This document shows positions 24,882-33,631 of a stretch of 64,000 nt of DNA, piece by piece. The stretch is taken from positions 1 through 64,000 of the forward strand of contig CALURL010000001.1 in assembly GCA_944323155.1 (NCBI GenBank). Reading direction: 5' to 3'. The stretch's first letter is position 1; each line of letters opens with the position of its first letter. The notes beneath the pieces were generated by a model, which worked only from the letters and a program-made list of their open reading frames with translations, searched no databases and was not told the origin of the DNA. This DNA is from Candidatus Gastranaerophilales bacterium. Its GTDB lineage: Bacteria > Cyanobacteriota > Vampirovibrionia > Gastranaerophilales > Gastranaerophilaceae. A program made the translations under genes and the position numbers.

Positions 24882-25937
24882 TTAATTATTTGCCATAGGA
24901 TAATAAGTTAATAGAATATCAGGCGGGTAGCTGTCTATACGGTCAATTTTAAAATCATATGAGCTGTTAATATCATTTATTTGACGGGAATTAAAACATG
25001 ACAGGCAGCTATTGTCAGCAGTGATTTTGGGCGCTATAAAGTGATAAATTTTATCAACATATTTTAATGCATTTCCATTTAAAACTCCGCCGCTTTCGAT
25101 TAAAACACTCATAATATTTAGTTCATATAGTTTTGAAAATATAAATTCTAAATTAAGTTTATTATCCTCTACCGGTGCCGGTATGAATTTTATATTTTTT
25201 GCTGTTTGAGATGGCACTTTGTCTTGAGAATGAAAGACTATTATTTCTCCGGATTGGTAGATTTTTGACTTTAAATCAGTTTTTAGTTCTCTGTCAAGAA
25301 TAATTTTTGTTCTGTGCAGCATTACAGGGTTATCGGCAATTACTGTTGATGATGAAGTCATTATGGCGTCATACCTCTTTCTGATAACTTTCACTTCTTC
25401 ACGTGCTTCTTCTGATGTAATCCATTTTGATGAACCGTTTGAGGTAGCGATTTTACCATCAAGTGTGGCTGCTGTTTTTAATGCTATGAAGGTTTTGTGC
25501 TTTGTCATATTTTTTATGAAAACTTCATTTAATTTTAAGCATTCGTTGTTTAATACGTTTTCAACAACCTCTATTCCGGCATCTTTCAGTTTTTTAATCC
25601 CGTTTCCGGCAACAATTGGATTGACATCGCGCATTCCAATTACAACTTTTTTTATTCCCCTTTCTATAATTAAATCAGCACAAGGCGGAGTTTTTCCATA
25701 ATGAGAACACGGTTCAAGGTTTACTATTAAAGTTCCTCCGTGCTCTTCGCCGTTTTTTAATTTTAGTAATGCGTCTCTTTCTGCATGGTTTTGTCCGTAT
25801 TTTGCATGAAAACCGGTTGAGATGAGATTTTCGTTTTTATCCAGAACAACGCATCCTACAAGCGGGTTTGGTGATGTATTGCCTTCGCCCTGTTTTGCAA
25901 GTTCAATGCATTTTTTCATTAATTCTTCATACTGCAT
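24882..25937 (-). CDS. ribD: Bifunctional riboflavin deaminase/reductase
   Basis: 351 aa. The N-terminal deaminase (about 1-145) has the zinc site HAERDAL and EPCSHYGKTPPC; the C-terminal reductase (about 146-351) reduces the ribosylamino-uracil with NADPH and carries the KTAATLDGKIAT start. It does the second and third steps of riboflavin synthesis. No ribB, ribE or ribH is nearby, so the pathway is dispersed. The upstream gap shows a TAAAAT box close to the ATG. It is probably co-transcribed with the MEMO/AMMECR1 gene. Confidence 0.95.
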   Translation of the reverse strand: MQYEELMKKCIELAKQGEGNTSPNPLVGCVVLDKNENLISTGFHAKYGQNHAERDALLKLKNGEEHGGTLIVNLEPCSHYGKTPPCADLIIERGIKKVVIGMRDVNPIVAGNGIKKLKDAGIEVVENVLNNECLKLNEVFIKNMTKHKTFIALKTAATLDGKIATSNGSSKWITSEEAREEVKVIRKRYDAIMTSSSTVIADNPVMLHRTKIILDRELKTDLKSKIYQSGEIIVFHSQDKVPSQTAKNIKFIPAPVEDNKLNLEFIFSKLYELNIMSVLIESGGVLNGNALKYVDKIYHFIAPKITADNSCLSCFNSRQINDINSSYDFKIDRIDSYPPDILLTYYPMANN

Positions 25938-26003
25938 AGTTGTATTTTACATAAAAATTTGATATATTAAAAGTCGTAGTAAAGTATTTTTAGGAGAGTT
26001 ATT

Positions 26004-26663
26004 ATGGATTTAAAATATATCGGTCACAGTGCATTTGAAATTAAGACAAAAGACAAATCAATTTTAGTTGATCCTTACGTTTCGATTAACCCGAAATATG
26101 ATTGGCATAAATCTAATATTACCGATATATTTGTAACCCATGCTCACGGTGATCATCTTGGTGATGCAATTGAAATTTCGAAAGAAAAACAGGCTGAAAT
26201 TACTGCGGTTGTTGAACTTGCTTCATACTGCGAAAAGCAGGGATGCAAGACTAAAGGGATAAATTTTGGCGGCTGGATTAATTATGATTGGGGAAGAGTT
26301 GTATTTTTGCCGGCTTTTCATACTAGTTCACTTCCTGATGGAAGCTATGGCGGTGAGCCTGCAAGTATTCTTTTTGATATTGAAGGTGTTAGAATTTTCC
26401 ATGCCGGTGACACTTGTTTGACTTCAGAGATGAAGACTATTAAAGAATTGTATAACCCGAATATCGCTTTGCTTCCTATTGGCGGTTATTATACAATGGA
26501 TGTTGAACATGCTGCTGTTGCTGCAAAATGGCTTGGTGCACAAACTGTTATTCCTATGCATTATAACACATTCCCTAATATTAAGGCTGATATTGAAAAA
26601 TTTACAAGGCTTGTGCAGTCAGGTAATGCTAATGTCGCAATTCTTAATCCTGAACAAATTTAG
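26004..26663 (+). CDS. Metallo-beta-lactamase-fold hydrolase, UPF0173 family
   Basis: 219 aa with an AGGAGAG site. The metal-binding motif THAHGDHLGD is at about residues 51-60, further ligands are in FHAGDTCLTSEM (about 133) and the final PMHYNTFP (about 188), the usual pattern of the UPF0173 metal-dependent hydrolases. Substrate unknown; the family contains YtkL and homologs with unassigned roles. It is followed 73 nt later by the gshB-like gene, probably with its own promoter between. Confidence 0.9.
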   Translation: MDLKYIGHSAFEIKTKDKSILVDPYVSINPKYDWHKSNITDIFVTHAHGDHLGDAIEISKEKQAEITAVVELASYCEKQGCKTKGINFGGWINYDWGRVVFLPAFHTSSLPDGSYGGEPASILFDIEGVRIFHAGDTCLTSEMKTIKELYNPNIALLPIGGYYTMDVEHAAVAAKWLGAQTVIPMHYNTFPNIKADIEKFTRLVQSGNANVAILNPEQI

Positions 26664-26736
26664 CAGAATTAGCCAAAATTTCTATTGCCCTTAACTTTCT
26701 ATGATGATATAATTAGTACGATAGAAATGAGGCATT

Positions 26737-27702
26737 ATGGATATTTTATTTGTTATTGACAGAATTGAACTTAAGTATTTTGAATTTAATAATCTTGTCA
26801 CAAACTTCTGGATGATAAGAGAGTTTTTGTATGAGAATGAAAATGTTTTTATAACTACAATAGACAAACTCAATTTGAATTCTGGAGTTGCTTTTGCTTA
26901 TTGTTATGAAGCATATGAAAAAAACGGGAATATTTTTTATGACAAAAACGATATTTTGAAAAAAATAGAAGATTTTCAACTCGTTATGTTTAGGCCTGAT
27001 CCGCCTGTGGATTTGGATTATATTAATGCTACTTACATATTCGATTTTGTTGACAGAAATAAGACTTTAATTCTTAATGACCCTGCGGCTATAAGAAATT
27101 TCAATGAAAAAATGCATACTGTGAAATTTTTAGACTTAATGCCTGAAAATATTGTTACCTGTTCAAAATCTGATATTATGTCTTTTTTGAACGAGAACGA
27201 AGAAATTGTATTAAAACCTTTAAACGGCTGTTTTGGTTCTGGTGTTATGACTTTGAAAAAAGGCGATAAAAATACAGCAGTTATTATCAACTCAATGACT
27301 AATAATCAGACTAAAATGGTTATGGTTCAAAAATACATTCCAAAAGCAAGATTTGGTGATAAGAGAGTCCTTTTCTTAGGGGATGAAGTTCTTGATGTTT
27401 GTGTTCAAAAACTCCCGTCAAATGATGATTTTAAATTTAATGAACACTGTGACAGCAATATTGTTAAAGCTGAATTGACTGAATCTGAGAAAGAAAAATT
27501 CCTGCCTGTCGCAAAAGAATTAAACTCAATGGGGCTGCCTCTTGTAGGTTTAGACGTTATTGATGAAAAAGTTATTGAGATAAATGTGACAAGTCCGTGT
27601 TATTTTATAAAAGAAATTAACAAACACCATAACGTTGAACTTGAAAAGAAGATTACAAAATTCATTCTTTCAAGAGTTTATTCAAAACTTTTAGTTGCGT
27701 GA
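26737..27702 (+). CDS. gshB: Glutathione synthetase-like ATP-grasp ligase
   Basis: 321 aa. The N-terminal half has RPDPPVDLDYINATYI, the prokaryotic GshB signature. The ATP-grasp part has KPLNGCFGSGVM (about 165) and VGLDVIDEKVIEINVTSPCYF (about 265-285), where Glu and Asn bind the metals. GshB ligates gamma-glutamylcysteine with glycine. No gshA lies in the window. Related enzymes of other ligation specificity exist, so the substrate remains an inference. It ends by overlapping the convergent next gene by 25 nt. Confidence 0.85.
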   Translation: MDILFVIDRIELKYFEFNNLVTNFWMIREFLYENENVFITTIDKLNLNSGVAFAYCYEAYEKNGNIFYDKNDILKKIEDFQLVMFRPDPPVDLDYINATYIFDFVDRNKTLILNDPAAIRNFNEKMHTVKFLDLMPENIVTCSKSDIMSFLNENEEIVLKPLNGCFGSGVMTLKKGDKNTAVIINSMTNNQTKMVMVQKYIPKARFGDKRVLFLGDEVLDVCVQKLPSNDDFKFNEHCDSNIVKAELTESEKEKFLPVAKELNSMGLPLVGLDVIDEKVIEINVTSPCYFIKEINKHHNVELEKKITKFILSRVYSKLLVA

Positions 27703-28604
27703 TTGTAGGTAATAAATTTTTCTTGATCTAATAAATTTTGCGGAGCCTTGTCAATTCTGCCAATATCAATTAATTTTGTTATGAGATTCCCTTTTTTGTC
27801 TCTTGTAATTAAAATATTTTCATCGTGAAAATCATAGTGTTTGAAGCCATACTTTGCAAGGATTTTTCTTATATCTGTGAAATCATTTGTTAATTTCATT
27901 AGTTTTTTGAAAAATTTTTCTTTACCATCAAAAGATTCTGCCAGTGAAAGCGCTCCGGGAATTTTAACTCTTTTCGGCTGTGATTCATAGATACTTGCAG
28001 TGTAACCTGCATTAATATCGCCCCATAGAAATTTTAAAATATGTCTGTCACAAATTCGTTTGTTTAAATGAAGGCCTAATGCTGTTTCTGCGGCTGCGCC
28101 TTCTGTGTTTAGCCGGCGTTTTGAAATCCCTTCACGATACTTTTTTATCAAAACTTTTTCTAAAGTTGGATTTTTTCCTTTTTCATGAATCGTGTATATC
28201 CCGCTTACTGTACTTCCTGAAACCTTTCTTTTATTTATAATGACAATATTCCCGTCAGGAATTATTCCGGCCTTTCTTAGTGTTTGTGTAAGCATTATTG
28301 AATAATTCTTTAATTCAGTTTTACTTGGTTTTTCAGTTATACAAGTTCCAAATATTTTGCGCATTGTAGAATAAACACTCTTTATTGCTTTATCACGCTC
28401 AGGTTTAGGATTATGCTGAATTGATTTTATCCAGCTATAAGGCAGGCTGCCGGCTATGTTATCGGCTTTCTGATGTTTTGTGAATACATCTTGAATTTCA
28501 GGAAGTGTTGCAAAGTAATTTCTCGAAAGCGTTCTTGTTAATCCGGCAAAATGTATATTTTGATTTTTTATGTCATTGTTTATCTGCATAATGTCATAAA
28601 ACAT
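27678..28604 (-). CDS. Kinase-fold protein with N-terminal FxG motif, 308 aa
   Basis: No name is known to me. Residues about 12-30 contain IHFAGLTRTL, the short F-x-G motif found in other proteins of this window. The C-terminal half has KHYDFHDENILITRD, a catalytic loop of the protein-kinase-like or aminoglycoside-phosphotransferase superfamily (HxDxHxxN), followed by TKLIDIGRID in the place of the DFG metal-binding motif. A glycine-rich loop may lie near SGSTVSG at about 120. It is likely an active ATP-dependent phosphotransferase. It lies downstream of tsaD on the same strand, 18 nt apart, so it may be co-transcribed with it. Confidence 0.7.
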   Translation of the reverse strand: MFYDIMQINNDIKNQNIHFAGLTRTLSRNYFATLPEIQDVFTKHQKADNIAGSLPYSWIKSIQHNPKPERDKAIKSVYSTMRKIFGTCITEKPSKTELKNYSIMLTQTLRKAGIIPDGNIVIINKRKVSGSTVSGIYTIHEKGKNPTLEKVLIKKYREGISKRRLNTEGAAAETALGLHLNKRICDRHILKFLWGDINAGYTASIYESQPKRVKIPGALSLAESFDGKEKFFKKLMKLTNDFTDIRKILAKYGFKHYDFHDENILITRDKKGNLITKLIDIGRIDKAPQNLLDQEKFITYNHATKSFE

Positions 28605-28622
28605 GTGAATATAAAAAATTGC

Positions 28623-29678
28623 CTATTTTACTCTGGAGAAAACTTCAACATTCACATCATCAAAAGTGTTAGTGTTGAAATACGCACATGACGCGACCAT
28701 TGCAGCGTTATCCGTACAGTACTTCATTGGAGGTGCAAAAACTTCATAGCCTTCATCTTTGAGGGCAAATATTTTCTTTCTAATTTCAGAATTAGCGGCA
28801 ACTCCGCCTGCTATTACAACCTGTTTGTAGCCGCTTTCAGCAAGTGCATTTTTTAGTTTGTGCAAAAGGGTTGAAGAAACAGTTTCCTGAAAACTTGCAC
28901 AAATGTCATTTACAGGTAATTCTTTCCCATCAAAAGATTTTACTAGTCTAAGCACTGCTGTCTTAAGCCCGCTAAAGCTGAAATTATATCCATCAACTTT
29001 TGCTTCCGGAAGTTTAAATGCAAAAGGATTTCCTTCCTGCGCAAGTTTGTCAAGTCTTGGCCCTCCAGGGTATGGCAAGCCTATTAGTCTTGCAACTTTA
29101 TCATAAGCTTCTCCGACAGCATCGTCTATTGTTTCACCTATAATTTCCTGTTCAGAATAGGATTTTACATCAATTATCTGTGTGTGACCGCCGCTTACAA
29201 GTAAAGCCATAAATGGCGGTTTTAATTCTGTATCTATGTAGTTTCCGCAAAGATGTGCATTAAGATGGTTTACTCCTATAAAAGGCTTGTCATAAGTTAA
29301 TGCGAGAGTTTTAGCTGCATTTAACCCTACAAGCAGGCATCCGACAAGTCCGGGGCCTACTGTTCCTGCAAAGGCTGTTATGTCTTGAGGAGTAAGATTT
29401 GCGTTTTCTTTGGCCTGTTTAAAAGCTTCTTCTATAACTATATTTATGGAATCTAAGTGTTCTCTAGCAGCAATTTCAGGGATTACTCCGCCAAATTGTG
29501 CGTGAGTTTTAATTTGAGATGCTACAACATTTGCAATAACTTCACGTCCGTTTTTAACGATTGCACAGGCTGTCTCATCGCAGCTTGATTCTATTGCCAT
29601 TATATAATTGTCATATCCGCTTTCAACGCCTATTTCAACAGGCTCTTTTGAGAACAATTTATTTTTTATATTTTTCAT
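28623..29678 (-). CDS. tsaD: tRNA N6-threonylcarbamoyladenosine transferase TsaD
   Basis: 351 aa. With TsaB and TsaE it transfers the threonylcarbamoyl group to A37 of tRNAs reading ANN codons. The ASKHA fold starts at MAIESSCDETA; the metal site HLNAHLCG near residue 135 is present, with VSGGHTQI and GGVAANSEIR motifs. I start at ATG 29678. The open frame begins at a TTG six codons up, but those bases form a TATAAT -10 box, so the transcript would be almost leaderless. An N-terminal extension of about 28 residues precedes the usual start. It is divergent from obgE. Confidence 0.95.
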   Translation of the reverse strand: MKNIKNKLFSKEPVEIGVESGYDNYIMAIESSCDETACAIVKNGREVIANVVASQIKTHAQFGGVIPEIAAREHLDSINIVIEEAFKQAKENANLTPQDITAFAGTVGPGLVGCLLVGLNAAKTLALTYDKPFIGVNHLNAHLCGNYIDTELKPPFMALLVSGGHTQIIDVKSYSEQEIIGETIDDAVGEAYDKVARLIGLPYPGGPRLDKLAQEGNPFAFKLPEAKVDGYNFSFSGLKTAVLRLVKSFDGKELPVNDICASFQETVSSTLLHKLKNALAESGYKQVVIAGGVAANSEIRKKIFALKDEGYEVFAPPMKYCTDNAAMVASCAYFNTNTFDDVNVEVFSRVK

Positions 29679-29719
29679 AGTATTATTATAATACAAATAG
29701 AAAATTAGGGATTATAAAA

Positions 29720-31003
29720 ATGAAGTTTATAGATAAATCAAAAATAAGAGTAGTATCAGGCCGTGGCGGCAATGGTATGGTTGCCTGGCGCCGAGAAAAA
29801 TATGTTGATAAAGGCGGCCCTGCAGGGGGTGACGGCGGCCGAGGCGGTGATATTTATCTTATTGCTGATGAAAATATGTCAACTTTGATGGATTTTAAGC
29901 ATAAATCTGTTTTCAAGGCTGAAAGCGGCGAAAATGGCGGTATTAAAAATATGCACGGTGCCTGCGCAAAAGATTTATACATAAAAGTTCCGCTCGGAAC
30001 CGTTGTAAGGGATGTAAAATCAGGAAATATTATTGCAGATTTAACAAGCCACGAGCAGAAAGCTCTTGTCGCCAAAGGCGGCCGTGGAGGCAGAGGTAAT
30101 GCAAGATTTGCAACTGCGCAAAAACGTGCGCCTCAATTTTGCGAGCCGGGAGAGCCTGGAATTGAAAGAGAATTGTTTTTAGAATTGAAACTTATAGCTG
30201 ATGTGGGTTTGCTCGGGATGCCGAATGCTGGAAAATCAACCTTGATAAGCCGCATAAGTTCTGCAAAGCCTAAAATTGCAGACTATCCATTTACTACAAT
30301 TATTCCTAATTTAGGTGTTGTTAAAAAACGTTCAGGTGATGGTTATGTTGTAGCAGATATTCCTGGGTTGATTGAAGGCGCTTCAGAAGGTGTCGGTTTA
30401 GGGCATGATTTTCTTCGTCATGTCGAACGCTGCCGCTTTCTTGTTCATCTGGTTGATTCTACTGAAAAAAATCCTTTTGAAAACTACAAGATTATTAATA
30501 AAGAACTTGAAAAGCATTCCGAGCATCTGGCTAATCTTTATCAAATTGTTGTTTTGAATAAAATTGATTCAGTCGATGAAAAAAGGCGTCAGGAGCTCTA
30601 TGAACTCTTTAAAAAGGAAACATCGGATGTGTTTCTAATTTCTGCTGTCACAGGTGAAAATCTTGATAAACTTTTAGATTTCATGGGACAAAAAGTTGAT
30701 GAAATTCCAAAGGTTGAATCTCAAATTGTTGTTGAAGAGGACTTGGATGCTTATAATAATGATGACAGCAGTTTCGAAGTTTATAAGGTTGCAAAAGACA
30801 CCTTCATTGTTCAAGGCGGCAAAATTGGCAGACTTGCAAGTGTTACTGATGAAAGAAATTCTGAGCAGGTTATAAGGCTTCAAAACATTCTAAAAAGCAT
30901 GGGTGTTTTTGATGTCTTGACTAAGAAAGGAATTAAAGACGGTGATACGATTATTATCGGGCAACTAGAATTCGTATTTTATTCAGATGAAATATATGGA
31001 TAA
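29720..31003 (+). CDS. obgE: GTPase Obg
   Basis: 427 aa with the full Obg arrangement. The glycine-rich Obg fold (about 1-158) contains GRGGNGMVAWRREKYVDKGG. The G domain (about 160-330) has GMPNAGKST (P-loop), DYPFTTI (switch I), DIPGLIEGA and NKID. A C-terminal OCT domain follows. Obg helps assemble the 50S subunit and links ribosome state to stringent response and division. It is divergent from tsaD and has a weak AGGG site. Confidence 0.95.
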   Translation: MKFIDKSKIRVVSGRGGNGMVAWRREKYVDKGGPAGGDGGRGGDIYLIADENMSTLMDFKHKSVFKAESGENGGIKNMHGACAKDLYIKVPLGTVVRDVKSGNIIADLTSHEQKALVAKGGRGGRGNARFATAQKRAPQFCEPGEPGIERELFLELKLIADVGLLGMPNAGKSTLISRISSAKPKIADYPFTTIIPNLGVVKKRSGDGYVVADIPGLIEGASEGVGLGHDFLRHVERCRFLVHLVDSTEKNPFENYKIINKELEKHSEHLANLYQIVVLNKIDSVDEKRRQELYELFKKETSDVFLISAVTGENLDKLLDFMGQKVDEIPKVESQIVVEEDLDAYNNDDSSFEVYKVAKDTFIVQGGKIGRLASVTDERNSEQVIRLQNILKSMGVFDVLTKKGIKDGDTIIIGQLEFVFYSDEIYG

Positions 31004-31005
31004 AG

Positions 31006-31034
31006 TTGCAAATTCATAAAAAATTTTATATAAT
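31006..31034 (+). promoter_or_regulatory. Promoter of the copy-2 pilin gene
   Basis: TTGCAA (31006-31011), 17 nt, TATAAT (31029-31034). It is close to consensus; the AAGGAG site and ATG follow within 40 nt. It starts inside the obgE tail. Confidence 0.75.
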
Positions 31035-31069
31035 TAGAAATGTAATATTTATTGAAGGAGATTTATGTT

Positions 31070-31857
31070 ATGAAAAAAGCATTTAGAGTAGCTCACGGGG
31101 GGGGGGCAAGCGCGTAGAGCGCGTTTTTGCCCTTTATAATAAATTTGCCTTTACCCTTGCGGAAGTTTTGGTTACTTTAGGAATTATTGGTGTAGTTTCG
31201 GCCATGACTATTCCAACTCTGATGAATCAGACAAATGGTAAAGAATTGCAAGCCGGATTTAAAGAAGCTTATTCAATTTTGAGTCAGGCAGTAGTTTCTG
31301 TCCAAAATGAATCTATGCCTGGTATGAGAAAGTTCTATGCTACTCAAACTAGTTCTGGTGATTATCCTAATGCAAATGAGATATTACAAAAAATTTATTC
31401 AAAATTAAAAATTGTAGGTAAGTGCGAATATAAATCACCTGTTAGAACCTACAATAAAAAAATTGAAAATCCAATGATAGATCGTGGTAAAGCTGAACCA
31501 GATAAAGCTCTAGCAAATGGTATGTGTTTTAATGCATACGTTAATGCCTTACAGATTAATTTGTCCATAGATGTAAACGGGACAAAGGGCCCGAATGTTT
31601 TAGGCCATGATATTTTCTTTTTTGAGATTGATGACAATGATACCCTCCAACCTAAGCACTCTGAAGATGTCTGGACTGATGAAGAAATAGAAGATATGTA
31701 CGGTGATGATCCTGATAATGCTTACGGTGCTCAAGCAGGTGACCCATGCAGCGTAAAATCTAATCAAAAAGGAAACGGTTTAGGCTGCGCTTACTGGGCA
31801 ATGATTGATAAAAATCCTGATGATAATTCTAAAGGATATTGGGAATCTTTGCCATAG
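31070..31857 (+). CDS. Prepilin-like protein with phase-variable G tract (copy 2, reads OFF)
   Basis: ATG 31070 follows AAGGAG. The frame runs 8 codons into a tract of 10 G (31097-31106) and stops at a TAG 15 codons after the start. One extra G restores a full 262-residue frame: leader, then A|FTLAEVLVTLGIIGVVSAM and a globular domain with VNGTKGPNVLGHDIF, matching the other two copies. With 12 G the frame stops soon too. No start codon lies between the tract and the pilin motif other than a TTG inside it at 31168. It is therefore a silent phase variant, or a homopolymer miscall in the assembly. A good promoter precedes it. Confidence 0.8.
31097..31106 (+). repeat. G10 homopolymer, candidate contingency tract
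   Basis: Ten G are followed by CAAGCGCG. Ten leads to a stop; eleven restores the pilin frame. Confidence 0.8.
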
Positions 31858-31878
31858 TTGCTTGATTTTAAGTTTATT

Positions 31879-31909
31879 AAGCGTGAAGTCTGATTTAGAT
31901 TTCACGCTT
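31879..31909 (+). terminator. Hairpin terminator after copy-2 pilin
   Basis: A 9-bp stem AAGCGTGAA / TTCACGCTT with a further short stem inside. The T run is short. Confidence 0.6.
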
Positions 31910-32009
31910 GTTATTTGCATTTTTATGCTGTTATAAAGCCCTCTTGTATTTGATTTATGTTCTTGATAAAATTTAGCCATTGTAATAACACTATAGAGGG
32001 GATATAAAT

Positions 32010-33536
32010 ATGACAAAAAGAGTACTTTTATGTATTATGGACGGCTGGGGCATTAGTAAAGCTCATCCGGAATATGATGCGACAAAATTAGCAAATCCTG
32101 TTCATGTAAATAAGTTAGAGCAGGAAGAAAAATTTATAAAAATTCACGCTGATGGTGAATATGTTGGACTTCCTGCAGGCCAAATGGGGAACAGTGAAGT
32201 CGGCCATTTAAACCTTGGAGCTGGAAGAGTTGTTTATCAAGAACTTTCTAAGATAAATAATTCTATTAAAACAGGTGATTTCTTTAAAAGAAAAGCTTTT
32301 TTAGATGCAATTGAACATGTAAAAAAATGCGATAGCGCGCTTCATATTTATGGTTTGGCTTCAGACGGCGGTGTTCACTCTGCTTTAGGGCATATTCTTG
32401 CTTTAATTAAGCTTGCCGCAGATAATGGTTTGAAAAAAGTTTATGTACATGCTTTTCTTGATGGACGCGACACTCCGCCGCAAAGCGCTATGACTTTTTT
32501 ACAGCCAATTGAAGATGAATTAAAAAAATACGGGCTTCCTCCGATTGCAACTATTTCTGGAAGATATTATGCAATGGATAGAGACAATCGCTGGGATAGA
32601 ATTGAAAAAGCTTATGATGCATTACTGCTAGGTGAAGGAGAACATGCTTCTTCTGCTAAGGAAGGCGTTGAAAAGTCATATGCAAAAGGCGACAACGATG
32701 AATTTGTTCTCCCAACTGTTATTGGCGGTGAAGAATCAAGAATTCATGACAATGATGCGATTATTTTCTGGAACTTCCGTCCGGATAGAGCTCGTGAGTT
32801 AACTAAGGCTATTAATTTTGAAAAATTTGACGGTTTTGAAAGAAAAGTAATAAGAAAAAATATTTTTTACGTTTGCATGACTGAATATGATGAAACTTTC
32901 ACTTTTCCTGTAGCATTCGGAAAAGAAAGAATGGTTAATATTCTAGGTGATGTTCTGGAAGCTAACGGTATTAAACAATTCCGTACTGCAGAAACTGAAA
33001 AATATGCCCATGTAACCTTCTTCTTTAACGGAGGAGTTGAAGAACCGCAGCCTCATGAAACACGTGTTCTTGTTCCTTCTCCAAAAGTCGCAACCTATGA
33101 TTTGCAGCCTGAAATGAGTGCTAAAGAAGTTTGTGAAAAAGTTCTTGGTGCAATTGAAAATCCTGAATACGGATTTATTCTTGTTAACTTTGCGAACCCT
33201 GATATGGTTGGACATACTGGTGTTCTTGAAGCAGCAGTTAAGGCTGACAAAGTCGTTGATGAGTGTGTTGGTAAAATTGCCGATGCCTGCAAGGAGCATG
33301 GTATTGTTATGTTGTTGACCGCTGACCATGGTAATTCTGAAGTTATGGTTAATTACGAAACAGGCAAGCCAATGACTGCTCACACAACAAATGAAGTTCC
33401 ATTTGTACTTATCAATGCTCCAAAAGGTGTTGAACTAAAAGAGACTGGTGCTTTATGTAATATTGCACCGACAATTCTTCAACTGCTCGGTATTCCAAAA
33501 CCGGCTGAGATGGATTGCGATTCTTTGATTAAATAA
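32010..33536 (+). CDS. gpmI: 2,3-bisphosphoglycerate-independent phosphoglycerate mutase
   Basis: 508 aa. It interconverts 3- and 2-phosphoglycerate in glycolysis with two Mn ions. The alkaline-phosphatase-like metal and Ser sites are clear: IMDGWG near residue 9, GNSEVGH with the phosphorylated Ser near 61, FLDGRDTPP near 150, RPDRAREL near 262 and the TADHGNSE and MTAHTTNEVPF region near 440-460. A GAGGGG site lies 9 nt before the ATG. It is single-gene, with its own start and a palindrome after it. Confidence 0.96.
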   Translation: MTKRVLLCIMDGWGISKAHPEYDATKLANPVHVNKLEQEEKFIKIHADGEYVGLPAGQMGNSEVGHLNLGAGRVVYQELSKINNSIKTGDFFKRKAFLDAIEHVKKCDSALHIYGLASDGGVHSALGHILALIKLAADNGLKKVYVHAFLDGRDTPPQSAMTFLQPIEDELKKYGLPPIATISGRYYAMDRDNRWDRIEKAYDALLLGEGEHASSAKEGVEKSYAKGDNDEFVLPTVIGGEESRIHDNDAIIFWNFRPDRARELTKAINFEKFDGFERKVIRKNIFYVCMTEYDETFTFPVAFGKERMVNILGDVLEANGIKQFRTAETEKYAHVTFFFNGGVEEPQPHETRVLVPSPKVATYDLQPEMSAKEVCEKVLGAIENPEYGFILVNFANPDMVGHTGVLEAAVKADKVVDECVGKIADACKEHGIVMLLTADHGNSEVMVNYETGKPMTAHTTNEVPFVLINAPKGVELKETGALCNIAPTILQLLGIPKPAEMDCDSLIK

Positions 33537-33542
33537 GGTTTG

Positions 33543-33583
33543 GTCATTCCAGGGGACGGAGCAATCCTAATCCTTGGAATGAC
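33543..33583. repeat. Palindromic repeat element after gpmI
   Basis: A 9-bp inverted repeat GTCATTCCA / TGGAATGAC encloses 23 nt. No long T run follows, so it may be an intergenic dispersed repeat and not a plain terminator. Confidence 0.55.
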
Positions 33584-33631
33584 TTCTTTTAAAAACTTAT
33601 AGTTGTTTTTAGATTAAGTAGGATAATTATT

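Noticed and set aside
32943-33383. 146-codon minus-strand frame inside gpmI
   Set aside because: It is antisense to certain GpmI motifs and has no ribosome-binding site; a shadow.
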